Below, piece after piece: positions 1-6,974 of a stretch of DNA of 16,213 nucleotides (position 1 is its first letter; every line of letters starts with the position of its first letter). The stretch lies in assembly GCA_016841005.1 (NCBI GenBank), contig JAEORG010000337.1:1-16213 (forward strand). The letters run 5' to 3'. Under the pieces are notes generated by a model. The model was given only the letters and a program-made list of their open reading frames with translations. It had not been told where the DNA came from and did not search any database. The stretch comes from Candidatus Thorarchaeota archaeon (GTDB lineage Archaea > Asgardarchaeota > Thorarchaeia > Thorarchaeales > Thorarchaeaceae). Position numbers and translations under genes: made by a program.

Positions 1-121
1 CACCAAGACCTTTTCCTCCGATGAATCTAGTATATACAGTATCATTAAGAGATTCGTCCGATGTCGATGATGCACTTAGATCTATCCAGAGTATTCTCTT
101 ATTCCAGCACTGATGAGTCAT
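1..121 (-). CDS. Aldehyde:ferredoxin oxidoreductase, N-terminal fragment
   Basis: Only the first 40 residues are present; the gene continues past the left edge. The ATG (complement of 119-121) opens a frame reading WNKRILWIDLS near residues 6-16 and TRFIGGKGLG at 31-40. A short beta strand of the form G/W-x-x-I-L-x-I-D-L-S, then a fast-evolving stretch, then R-F-I-G-G-K/R-G-L-G is the characteristic start of the tungsten/molybdenum-pterin aldehyde:ferredoxin oxidoreductase family, which oxidises aldehydes to acids in the cytoplasm with ferredoxin as acceptor. An AGAGGT ribosome site (complement of 129-134) lies seven bases before the ATG, which supports this start. The 49-residue gene upstream ends 26 bases away on the same strand, so the two are probably co-transcribed. 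The cofactor-binding cysteines lie outside the window, so the subfamily (AOR, FOR, GAPOR, WOR) cannot be told. Confidence 0.8.
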   Translation of the reverse strand, partial: MTHQCWNKRILWIDLSASSTSDESLNDTVYTRFIGGKGLG

Positions 122-147
122 TATTAGTACCTCTATGATGTGCAAGA

Positions 148-297
148 CTAGGAGATTTCTACTTTGGTCAACTTCTCAAGTTCAAATCCGTGAAGATTTT
201 GGAGAACTGCTGTTATGATATCGTAAACCATATCGCTTACAAATTCGTTCATCGGAATTTTTTTCCCATTTACAAAAAGCTCAAAATCAGCTGCCAT
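148..297 (-). CDS. Small conserved-looking protein, 49 residues, upstream of AOR gene
   Basis: The minus strand holds an intact 49-residue frame from ATG (complement of 295-297) to TAG (148-150). It begins MAADFELFVNGKKIPMNEFV and ends in a charged tail, EKLTKVEIS. The first part looks like a short beta hairpin (FELFVNGKKI), followed by an amphipathic helix of about 20 residues with Val, Met, Ile and Leu on one face. No cysteine, signal peptide or full membrane span is seen. Upstream, GTGAT lies four bases before the ATG, a reasonable archaeal ribosome site, and a TATA-like element lies at 329-336. The gene heads a unit with the oxidoreductase gene 26 bases downstream. I have a general impression that archaea carry short proteins with a VNGKKI...NEFV pattern, but I cannot name a family. 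A role with the oxidoreductase is inferred only from adjacency. Confidence 0.65.
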   Translation of the reverse strand: MAADFELFVNGKKIPMNEFVSDMVYDIITAVLQNLHGFELEKLTKVEIS

Positions 298-322
298 TCT
301 AATCACGAGAGTATTCACTACT

Positions 323-336
323 TAAGGACCTTATAC
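323..336 (-). promoter_or_regulatory. TATA-like box overlapping an 11-bp palindrome
   Basis: On the minus strand GTATAAGG (complement of 329-336) is a TATA-like element about 35 bases before the ATG of the 49-residue gene, which would put the transcript start near 305-308 with a leader of about ten bases. The sequence TAAGGACCTTA (323-333) is a perfect palindrome around a central A and overlaps the box, a usual place for a repressor site. Binding is not shown; a palindrome of this size can occur by chance. Confidence 0.35.
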
Positions 337-414
337 TATTGTTGGTTTTCGGGAATCGAAAGCTACTTAGTGCGGTTATGTAGAACAAAGACTTCATAGA
401 GCGCACTCCGATAC

Positions 415-425
415 GGATATATACC
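415..425 (+). promoter_or_regulatory. TATA-like box for the 480-2432 membrane gene pair
   Basis: GGATATATACC lies about 60 bases upstream of the ATG at 480. With usual archaeal spacing the transcript would begin near 445 and carry a leader of about 35 bases containing the GTGAGG ribosome site at 465-470. The element is nearly self-complementary, so the direction rests on the position of the downstream gene. Confidence 0.35.
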
Positions 426-479
426 CTCCCGAATCGTAGCGGGCTCGTTGATGACCATCACATTGTGAGGAATTTAATC

Positions 480-728
480 ATGGCTGAGGATTTCTCAATT
501 GCAGGAGTGTTCTCCCAAAGAAGCAGAGATGGTTCACCATATGATCCAATAGGAAAACTAGCTGGATTGGGTGGACTCCTAGGCCTCGCTGCAGGCATTT
601 TTGGAATTTTCTTTGGTGCAGGAACACCTCTCATTAGGCTCCCATTAATGGAACATTCGGTTATTGGATCTGAAGCGTATTATATGAGCTCCGCGATTTT
701 TCTGGGACGCTTAGCTGTTGGAGTCTAA
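480..728 (+). CDS. Small membrane protein of unknown function, 82 residues
   Basis: I do not recognise this protein. It has a polar N-terminus of about 25 residues (MAEDFSIAGVFSQRSRDGSP), a glycine-rich hydrophobic segment at about residues 29-48 (LAGLGGLLGLAAGIFGIFFG) that should span the membrane, and a second, weaker hydrophobic part at the C-terminus (SSAIFLGRLAVGV). ATG 480 is chosen over the in-frame GTG at 465 because GTGAGG at 465-470 is a good ribosome site nine bases before the ATG and would be lost if translation began at 465. The stop TAA (726-728) is followed after six bases by the ATG of the next gene, in the same frame. The protein is therefore either a small partner of the following membrane protein or its detached N-terminal part. 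Confidence 0.65.
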   Translation: MAEDFSIAGVFSQRSRDGSPYDPIGKLAGLGGLLGLAAGIFGIFFGAGTPLIRLPLMEHSVIGSEAYYMSSAIFLGRLAVGV

Positions 729-734
729 CTTCAG

Positions 735-2432
735 ATGATTGGATCCAAAGAACTTCGAATAAAATTGGGTTCAGGTTTTAGTCAAATTGGATATGTTGTT
801 GCTGCACTCGGAATTATAATGGCAATCTTCTTACCATTTGGAGGTGAAAACTGGACAAACATCACACTATTCCAAGATTATGTGATTTTGGGTGCAGTTT
901 TTGCAGCCCTTTTTATCATGTTCTGGCAGATGTATAATACAATCTATACTGATGCTAATAAGAGTTGGATTGGACTACTCGCAAGTATTCTAAACGGATT
1001 CTTTTTCCCACTACTGGCATTAGGCTTCATCTATGGAACATTGTTGACGATAATTGCGTATATCGTGTTGATAGTAGGTCAACTCTTTGTATTGGTATTC
1101 TGGTGGGCACCTCTTGACACTGTGAGAGAATATGCAAGAAGTCCTGAAATGGCTAAGTTCTCTTTTGGTTTGGCAGGATTCCTTACATTCTTAATTGGCG
1201 CAGCAGGTGTTTTCGCCAATATTACTCAAAGCGAATGGGGATTACTGTGGACACCCTTAAGTTCATCTTCTGGTTGGAATTATGTCTACGTAATCGCGTT
1301 CACATCTGCACTACTCTTCTGGGTACTTCTGGGACCACGTCTTGGAAAGAAAGAGCTTAAGGCCGCTCACATTAGTGACGACCTGATTGGCGGAGGTATC
1401 AAATATTTTTCAGCATTCTTAGCTGCATTAGGCATTTATGGAGCCATGCAGGCGGGCACACTCTATGCAGATGCCATAGCCGCTTGGTCAGTATCTCTTG
1501 TCTGGGCCACATCTGGTGTGATGTTCCTTGTTGGCGCAATCTATGTAGGAAGAACCGACATCGTGACAGGGTTGCCATTAATAGTTGGAGCTATCATGAT
1601 GTCAGTCCATCCAATGGTAATCGCAGAATTTGTAATCTATCCTTTCATTCTGATACTTGTAACTCAATTCCTACTTATGATTGAAACAAGGGTGAGAGGA
1701 TTCACATACTATTCACAACCCGTACTTACAGTTATATCAACAATTGGATTTTCAATAATATTCATGCTCTTTATGTTAGGAGCATTCGGAAGTGGCCCAC
1801 CTGCACTATGGCCAACAAATAGATGGTTTAATGTGGCACTCTTCCCCAATTTTCCAAATGCTATTCAAGCTGGCACTGTTCTAGTTCTACCTTTACTTGC
1901 TTTAATTGTTAGAAATACAACAGTTGTTGGATATTCACATGGTCGGACGAGAGAAAATGCAGATGTGGTAAGTGGAATCACAATGCTCTTCGCATTTCTT
2001 ATTCCAATGATTGCTGCTGCATTCAAAGGAATCGCTCACCAAGCTCTTACAGCAGCATCAATTCTGTTGGCGCTGTATGCGATTAGCTTTGTATTGGTGC
2101 TTTCAGTTAATCTCAAGCTTGCAGGAGAGGTTGAAGACACTGGTAATCCGCTTGAGGGTATGATCCTCAGAATGACAGCAATAGCAGGTATTGCTTTGGG
2201 GGCGATTATTGCTCTCTATGCGATCTCTATATTCTCAGCCTTCCCAACAGCTCTACAAGCTGCAAGTGTTATCACACTTCTTGTGATTCTGATCTCTGGA
2301 TTAGAGATATTGCTGGCTATAGGTTGGCTATTCGCAGGGATTAGGCTTGGGATGCTAAAGTCCGGGTTTAAATTCACACGAATTGACAAAGCCCTCATGG
2401 ATGAAGAAAGATTTGTTGCTCCTACCCAATAG
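735..2432 (+). CDS. Polytopic membrane protein of unknown function, 565 residues
   Basis: This is a very hydrophobic protein with about 14-16 predicted membrane helices, the clearest near residues 16-36, 46-66, 77-120 (two), 141-161, 183-203, 222-270 (two), 276-314 (two), 328-350, 373-393, 412-456 (two), 476-499 and 510-535. The loops are short, and the C-terminal tail of about 20 residues (KFTRIDKALMDEERFVAPTQ) is polar and probably cytoplasmic. There is no nucleotide-binding motif, no row of conserved charged residues that names a transporter family, and no signal peptide. A GGAG at 720-723, inside the end of the previous gene, may serve as ribosome site, which suggests coupled translation with the 82-residue gene. 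The overall look, with many helices and tiny loops, fits a transporter or an integral membrane assembly subunit, but I cannot assign a family. Confidence 0.8.
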   Translation: MIGSKELRIKLGSGFSQIGYVVAALGIIMAIFLPFGGENWTNITLFQDYVILGAVFAALFIMFWQMYNTIYTDANKSWIGLLASILNGFFFPLLALGFIYGTLLTIIAYIVLIVGQLFVLVFWWAPLDTVREYARSPEMAKFSFGLAGFLTFLIGAAGVFANITQSEWGLLWTPLSSSSGWNYVYVIAFTSALLFWVLLGPRLGKKELKAAHISDDLIGGGIKYFSAFLAALGIYGAMQAGTLYADAIAAWSVSLVWATSGVMFLVGAIYVGRTDIVTGLPLIVGAIMMSVHPMVIAEFVIYPFILILVTQFLLMIETRVRGFTYYSQPVLTVISTIGFSIIFMLFMLGAFGSGPPALWPTNRWFNVALFPNFPNAIQAGTVLVLPLLALIVRNTTVVGYSHGRTRENADVVSGITMLFAFLIPMIAAAFKGIAHQALTAASILLALYAISFVLVLSVNLKLAGEVEDTGNPLEGMILRMTAIAGIALGAIIALYAISIFSAFPTALQAASVITLLVILISGLEILLAIGWLFAGIRLGMLKSGFKFTRIDKALMDEERFVAPTQ

Positions 2433-2453
2433 AACAAGTGGGGTCATCATGCA

Positions 2454-3200
2454 TTGGCTCAGCAGGTTAATGGTGTCATCCGAAAACCTGAGGGAGCCAA
2501 TGTTGGATTTCTTTTGATTCATGGTTTTGGTGCAGATGTGGATGAATTAGCTAGCTTAGGGATTGCACTAGAAAAAAGGGATATTGCATCATTCGCTGTC
2601 AGAGTTGCTGGACATGGTACATCACCTGATGATTTAGCAACGAAGACAAAACAAGATTTCTATGATTCTGTGAAATCAGGATTACAATTAGTAAAAACCT
2701 GGGGAATGAAGCACATCTTCATTGCTGGTTTATCAATGGGTGGTTCACTGACTCTTCTCCTTGCATCAAGGGAACCAGACATTGATGGAATAGTTCTATT
2801 CTCTCCTGCAATCAAATTTGGAGGACTTCTCAGATTACTTCCACTCTTAAAGAGATTCAAGAAGTTCCAGCAAGTAGACCTCTCATATATTCCTAAGATG
2901 TATGACCTTCCACGAACAAAATATGATCGGGATTCTTTAGAGGCTGCACATGAACTTATGAAACTGATTTCAGATGTCCGAAAATTATTACCTAACATTA
3001 CTACGCCTGCATTAATCATTCAGTCTGGAGCTGATAAAACAATAGACCCAGCAAGTGGACAATTTGTTTACGAGAGAATAGCGTCTAAGAATAAATCATT
3101 ACAAGTCATTCCAGGAGCTGAACATGTAATTACTTGCCACCCAAAACGTCATGAAGCATTTCCTTTTGTTTTTGATTTCATCGAAAGCGTACTTTCATGA
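2454..3200 (+). CDS. Alpha/beta hydrolase, Est30-like carboxylesterase or monoacylglycerol lipase
   Basis: This 248-residue protein has the full serine-hydrolase layout: the oxyanion segment HGFG at 23-26, AGHG at 52-55, the nucleophile elbow GLSMGG with Ser94, the acid in SGADKTIDP with Asp194, and the catalytic His224 in GAEHVI. The order and spacing, a cap of about 60 residues between the elbow and the acid, and the segment LISDVRKLLPNITTPALIIQ match the Est30-type carboxylesterases and related monoglyceride lipases, which cleave short- to medium-chain acyl esters in the cytoplasm. No signal peptide is present. The start is TTG 2454: an in-frame TAG lies upstream at 2430, no in-frame ATG or GTG precedes it, and GGGGTCATC at 2440-2448 lies just before. 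The stop meets that of the convergent phosphodiesterase gene within the palindrome TCATGA. The true substrate is unknown. Confidence 0.85.
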   Translation: MAQQVNGVIRKPEGANVGFLLIHGFGADVDELASLGIALEKRDIASFAVRVAGHGTSPDDLATKTKQDFYDSVKSGLQLVKTWGMKHIFIAGLSMGGSLTLLLASREPDIDGIVLFSPAIKFGGLLRLLPLLKRFKKFQQVDLSYIPKMYDLPRTKYDRDSLEAAHELMKLISDVRKLLPNITTPALIIQSGADKTIDPASGQFVYERIASKNKSLQVIPGAEHVITCHPKRHEAFPFVFDFIESVLS

Positions 3201-3893
3201 AAACAGTCTATCTACGATATTCCTACAATGACCAGGAATATCGGTTATAATTCCATCAACACCCATTTTCAAATACTGTTCAATTGTATTTTCATCATTT
3301 ATTGTCCAAGGAAATACATTCAGATTGGCTTCATGTGCCTCTCGTACAGTATCAGGCTCTAGATTTCGAAATAATGGGTTGATAGCTGCGGCACCTAATT
3401 CTACAGCATATGATACAACATCCTCCGGTGGTTTGTTATATAGAATTGCTGTCGTCGCAGTTTGATCAATTTCCTTTAATTCTAAAAGAAAACCATGATA
3501 GAAAGAGGAGAAGATAATGTCTTCCAGTATTCCTCGTTGTTTAACAAGAGATAATGCCATTGATTCAATATCTGATACCTTGAGTTCAATATTTACTTTT
3601 ATCCGTCCCTGAGCTAAATCAAGTACTTCTTCAAGTGTAGGGATTACTGCGCCGTTCCCAAGATCTAAAGCTTTAAGCTCATGAAGTGTCATTTCGGATA
3701 CAAGACCATCTTGATTTGAAACGCGTTTTACATCATAATCGTGAATGACTACCAGATGTCCATCAGAACTCTCTTGTAAATCAAGCTCGACCATGTCAGC
3801 ACCTTGATTGATTGCTGACTCAAAAGATTGCAACGTATTTTCTGGAGAGTCTACTGGAGCACCTTTATGACCAATAACCAGGGGTTTTGTCAT
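3195..3893 (-). CDS. Glycerophosphodiester phosphodiesterase (GDPD family)
   Basis: At 232 residues this has the usual length of a short, single-domain, cytoplasmic GDPD, which hydrolyses glycerophosphodiesters to glycerol phosphate and an alcohol. The first 55 residues hold the diagnostic motifs: GHKG with catalytic His9, SPENT with metal ligand Glu18, ELDLQ with Glu36 and Asp38, and DGHLVVIHD with His51. The end has FPWTINDENT and GVDGIITDIPG, typical of the last strands of the TIM barrel. The second residue of the usual H-R-G motif is Lys10 instead of Arg, a conservative change at a phosphate-contacting site. ATG 3893 follows GGTAGGTTG, a plausible ribosome site. The gene for the 97-residue zinc membrane protein lies 26 bases upstream on the same strand, so they probably form one transcript. 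It may act on glycerol-phosphate head groups released from lipids. Confidence 0.9.
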   Translation of the reverse strand: MTKPLVIGHKGAPVDSPENTLQSFESAINQGADMVELDLQESSDGHLVVIHDYDVKRVSNQDGLVSEMTLHELKALDLGNGAVIPTLEEVLDLAQGRIKVNIELKVSDIESMALSLVKQRGILEDIIFSSFYHGFLLELKEIDQTATTAILYNKPPEDVVSYAVELGAAAINPLFRNLEPDTVREAHEANLNVFPWTINDENTIEQYLKMGVDGIITDIPGHCRNIVDRLFS

Positions 3894-3919
3894 GATTACA
3901 ACCTACCAGGACTACTGAT

Positions 3920-4213
3920 TTACAATGCCTCAGAAGGTGTAATGCCAGTCCCACCACAACGAGAACATACGCCATCACCTTCTTCAACTCTCCCCGTGCC
4001 TTTACAGTAGTAGCATTCTTCAGCTGGGTGATCCAGTTCTCTATCGAATCCTTTTATCATCGCTCCGCCTACTCCTATTAATATTACTCCAATGAACATG
4101 AGGATGAGAGCTAGTAGATAAAATTCCACAATCGGGAGAATGAAAAACATAGAACCGAGGAAAAGAATTGTGCCGATGATAGTCAATATTCCTGCTCTCT
4201 GTTTTCGTTCCAT
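3920..4213 (-). CDS. Two-helix membrane protein with DnaJ-type CxxCxGxG zinc centre
   Basis: This 97-residue protein has a basic start (MERKQR), two hydrophobic helices at about 8-28 and 30-53, and a C-terminal tail with two CxxCxGxG repeats: CYYCKGTG at 67-74 and CSRCGGTG at 83-90. That repeat is the zinc-binding unit of the DnaJ/Hsp40 cysteine-rich domain, where four copies bind two zinc ions; here only two copies are present, enough for one ion. By the positive-inside rule both ends should face the cytoplasm. There is no J domain. ATG 4213 is well supported by GGTGA five bases upstream and a TATA-like box at 4265-4272. The gene is followed after 26 bases by the phosphodiesterase gene. Possible roles are a membrane adaptor, a folding factor or a redox sensor; the sequence does not decide. 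Confidence 0.8.
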   Translation of the reverse strand: MERKQRAGILTIIGTILFLGSMFFILPIVEFYLLALILMFIGVILIGVGGAMIKGFDRELDHPAEECYYCKGTGRVEEGDGVCSRCGGTGITPSEAL

Positions 4214-4264
4214 TTATTTCACCAGATGCAAGTAGCAAATGGTATGAGGCCGTGAATATGACCC

Positions 4265-4272
4265 CTTTATAG
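4265..4272 (-). promoter_or_regulatory. TATA-like box for the zinc membrane protein and GDPD genes
   Basis: The minus strand reads CTATAAAG, about 55 bases before the ATG at 4213. A start of transcription about 25 bases downstream would leave a leader near 30 bases that contains the GGTGA ribosome site. The forward reading, CTTTATAG, is also TATA-like but lies more than 100 bases from the next plus-strand gene. Confidence 0.4.
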
Positions 4273-4375
4273 GTTCCGGATGTTTCCCTTCTATCCAAAT
4301 TAACTATTTAGAGATGCCACCCTAAGAGATAATAGAACATTGCAACTTAGTTCAGGAAGAACGGGATGTGTGACA

Positions 4376-5293
4376 ATGTCAAAGACGGACATCTTTTCGA
4401 AATACTCTCAACTTTATCAGAAAACGACTAATCGCGAGATAGTACCAGAAGGAGTATTTACTAGGCAACTAGCAGATGTTCCAACACATGGGATGGATGT
4501 TGGAATCTTCTTCAAACAGAAAGGAATACGAGATCCAAGACAGATATACTATCACAACGAATTACCAGTTTCTGTTGCAAAGAAAGATGGTTTTCTTGAA
4601 AGTGCTGAGAGGAATTATCTTAGTCATACTGTGTTGTCTAAATTCAAAGAATTAGATTATCTCAAAGTTGTCATCGCGTCTCAGCGTCAACTCGAATCGA
4701 CCCATGAACGAGCTGTATTTCTAAAAAATTGCCAGCAGACCATAGATGTTGTTCTACGTAAAGCGAAGAATGTAATTCATTTTGGAGATTTCGCTCCATT
4801 TCTTTTCGCACAGAGAGTACGAACACTTGATTGGTTGTTGAGTAAGGATTTGAAACTTGACGAAGTTTCTGCGGAAGCTGCAGCAATACCCTTCAACGTT
4901 GCTGCTCCTGAGTATTTACTATTATCGGGAGATAATATCATAGCTGTAAAGGAAAATCCAGTAGTACCTCATGGAGTGTTCTATCTTGTTGGTGGAATAG
5001 GATACAATTTTGATACCTCAGTAGGAGCTGTCAATGAAGAGAGAATGTTTAGAACAACTGCTGACCTCAACCCAATGGGTATTGATGCTGCCTATATTGA
5101 AACTATGATTTCACAAGTCACTGAAGACTTTCAAACAAACGTTCATTCATTGATATTTAGTGATATTTGGAAAAAGAGCCCTGCGAAACCATTGGGGGTC
5201 AATGTGGGTGGAGATATCTTAATCAAACCAGCTGAGGGAAGTGAGATCTGGAATGGAGTATTTGAAGTCTATCTCAAGACTCCTAAAACATAA
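4376..5293 (+). CDS. Soluble protein of unknown function, 305 residues
   Basis: I do not recognise this protein. It has no signal peptide, no membrane segment and no nucleotide-binding or zinc motif. The N-terminal half is mixed and charged, with a helix-rich part at about 95-165. The C-terminal half has alternating short strands (YLLLSGDNIIAVKENPVV, GVFYLVGGIGYNFD), an acidic helix and a closing strand (GDILIKPAEG). ATG 4376 is preferred over the in-frame TTG at 4340: a GTGTGA lies just before the ATG, and the 12 extra residues look like leader rather than protein. An upstream CTATTTAG near 4305-4312 could be the TATA box. The gene ends 11 bases inside the end of the convergent membrane-protein gene. 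A cytoplasmic enzyme or binding protein is possible, with no basis to choose. Confidence 0.75.
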   Translation: MSKTDIFSKYSQLYQKTTNREIVPEGVFTRQLADVPTHGMDVGIFFKQKGIRDPRQIYYHNELPVSVAKKDGFLESAERNYLSHTVLSKFKELDYLKVVIASQRQLESTHERAVFLKNCQQTIDVVLRKAKNVIHFGDFAPFLFAQRVRTLDWLLSKDLKLDEVSAEAAAIPFNVAAPEYLLLSGDNIIAVKENPVVPHGVFYLVGGIGYNFDTSVGAVNEERMFRTTADLNPMGIDAAYIETMISQVTEDFQTNVHSLIFSDIWKKSPAKPLGVNVGGDILIKPAEGSEIWNGVFEVYLKTPKT

Positions 5294-6902
5294 GAAAGTC
5301 AAAAGAATCAATTGCCATTATCACTGCTCGGAATGCAAAAATTCTGAATGTGTATGTAACGTCTGCGATTTCTAGGGAGTGAATTGCATCAGTTAGTAGA
5401 CTGATTCCAGATGCACCAAATGATGAAATGATTGATGGCAATGATCTTACTATTATTTCGTCAACTCCGTTCCCCGATGCTATCACGATGTCTTTAGCAA
5501 GTTCTTCAACGGTTGTATAGACTGGCAATCTTATTGGTACAGCTCCAACATCTGTACCAGCAATTCCCACACGTATCGAATTTGCGAATGGAGTTAGTGA
5601 GTAGGTGTAGACAAGATATTCTCCAACATCTCCAGCCATGGCTTCAGCGTATTGAGTACGGTCACTTAGAACTTCTAAAGATGAATCTAGAATCCCTATT
5701 ACATCAGGAGATATTCCACACACTTCCATGATACTGACATCATTATCAATTAAGTCATCTAAAACAAAACCATCAACGACCATACTAGAATTGATATTAT
5801 TTGCTTTAACCAGCTCTGACAATGCGAGTACCATGTTTGGGAATTGGGTTGAGTCAATTGCATCCAGTGAACTTCGAACTAGAGTACTGAATCCTTGGAG
5901 ATTGACACTTCGGGTTTGATTCATCAGCATGTTCCATTCTGTTTTTGAAAGAGTCATATCAAAACTGAATCTGAGATTCTCAGTTGACAACGATAGATTA
6001 TCGAAAAGAGAGATTGTTTCAAGCAGAGTAGACCAATGATATCCATAATGAATCATTAACAAGCTAGTACTCCCAAGTAAATCTGGATTACTGGCTAGAA
6101 GATTATCTTTGTTACCGGAGGAAGTCAAGCGGAAAGGAATATTCTCTGATGAAAGAGTCAATAACCATTCACGAAGTAGTCCAATGGATTCATTGTCATA
6201 TGCATTTAACCTCAAGTCAACACCAAAACCAACATCCTCTAATTCTTGTAGAAGGGAAGAATCAGGAGTGATATTGACATATGGATATTCAAAATCGCCA
6301 AGGGGCATTTCGAGATAGATTATGGAAGTTTCATCCTTTACCACAGACGCGATTGGAATTTCACCCATCAGATATACGGAAACTGGTAACATTAGACCAA
6401 GTGAATTCAAAATAATAATCCATGCAACCCCTCTACGACCTATTGACCTAACTGGAGAAGTAGGTCTGAATCGTCCAAGCATAAACACGATAACAATTGC
6501 TAGAATATTGAGAACAACTAGAATACTAAAACCTCGAATTAATGGGACAATCATGCCAAAGATAGTAGCTACTATGCACAAGATAATCATTGTAAAAAGC
6601 CCTGATCGTGTTTTTAGATAATCAAACAAAAGTTTGGGGAGAAAAACTATCAATGGTAGAATGTAAAATGCAAGGGGAATAGAATCAATCAATGGAACGC
6701 CTAGAAGTAACATTCTTGCAGTAATAGAAACCATGGCATAAAGAATCAATATGATATTTAGAGATACTACGAGGGCTGTATAATAATGAAGAATTTTATC
6801 AAGTGTTTCATTTGAATTAATTTCTTTACGGATATTTCGCCTAGTCTGGATGACTCCTTCTAATGATAGATTATTTCTCTTAGAATCATTGGAAGAGGTC
6901 AT
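5283..6902 (-). CDS. Membrane protein with five helices and a large C-terminal domain, function unknown
   Basis: Numbered from ATG 6902, this 539-residue protein has a charged N-terminus of about 40 residues, then helices at about 42-62, 74-92, 101-121, 124-143 and 159-179, and then about 360 residues without a clear membrane span. With a basic cytoplasmic N-terminus and five helices the large domain should be outside the cell. It contains several NxT/NxS sites (for example NITPDSS, NLSLSTE), repeated Leu/Ser-rich stretches and the pattern of alternating strands and helices seen in barrel folds, for example around LVVDGFVL-type strands, but no catalytic motif I can name. The open frame continues 30 residues upstream to 6992, but that part is Cys/Arg-rich and unlike a protein start. 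A GTATAAGA box 26 bases before the 6902 ATG and the lack of a ribosome site suggest a leaderless transcript. Confidence 0.75.
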   Translation of the reverse strand: MTSSNDSKRNNLSLEGVIQTRRNIRKEINSNETLDKILHYYTALVVSLNIILILYAMVSITARMLLLGVPLIDSIPLAFYILPLIVFLPKLLFDYLKTRSGLFTMIILCIVATIFGMIVPLIRGFSILVVLNILAIVIVFMLGRFRPTSPVRSIGRRGVAWIIILNSLGLMLPVSVYLMGEIPIASVVKDETSIIYLEMPLGDFEYPYVNITPDSSLLQELEDVGFGVDLRLNAYDNESIGLLREWLLTLSSENIPFRLTSSGNKDNLLASNPDLLGSTSLLMIHYGYHWSTLLETISLFDNLSLSTENLRFSFDMTLSKTEWNMLMNQTRSVNLQGFSTLVRSSLDAIDSTQFPNMVLALSELVKANNINSSMVVDGFVLDDLIDNDVSIMEVCGISPDVIGILDSSLEVLSDRTQYAEAMAGDVGEYLVYTYSLTPFANSIRVGIAGTDVGAVPIRLPVYTTVEELAKDIVIASGNGVDEIIVRSLPSIISSFGASGISLLTDAIHSLEIADVTYTFRIFAFRAVIMAIDSFDFLMF

Positions 6903-6923
6903 GCCTAGTAGATAAAAATAACA

Positions 6924-6931
6924 TCTTATAC
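6924..6931 (-). promoter_or_regulatory. TATA-like box, probably for a leaderless transcript
   Basis: The minus strand reads GTATAAGA, centred about 26 bases upstream of the A of the ATG at 6902. That is the spacing expected when transcription begins at or next to the start codon. The bases directly before the ATG (CTACTAGGC) hold no good ribosome site, which fits. Confidence 0.4.
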
Positions 6932-6968
6932 ATCTGATGGTAAATATTGAGATGATTCTTGCGTGGCA

Positions 6969-6974
6969 TTTAAA
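6969..6974 (+). promoter_or_regulatory. TATA-like box for the geranylgeranyl-reductase family gene
   Basis: TTTAAA within GCATTTAAACAAT lies about 50 bases before the ATG at 7023, leaving a leader of about 24 bases that includes the GTGTGAA ribosome site. Because TTTAAA is a palindrome it could also serve the divergent gene. Confidence 0.35.

Noticed and set aside
347..361. TTTCG/CGAAA inverted repeat as a structured RNA
   Set aside because: A five-base-pair stem alone is too short to support an RNA gene or riboswitch.
190..399. Plus-strand frame of 69 residues
   Set aside because: It overlaps the minus-strand 49-residue gene, which has a ribosome site and protein-like composition; this frame is rich in Cys, His and Tyr and has no ribosome site.
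465..479. GTG start for the 82-residue membrane protein
   Set aside because: GTGAGG is better read as the ribosome site for ATG 480.
6322..6621. Plus-strand frame of 99 residues opposite the five-helix protein
   Set aside because: It is an antisense shadow of membrane helices; it has no ribosome site and a composition unlike a protein.
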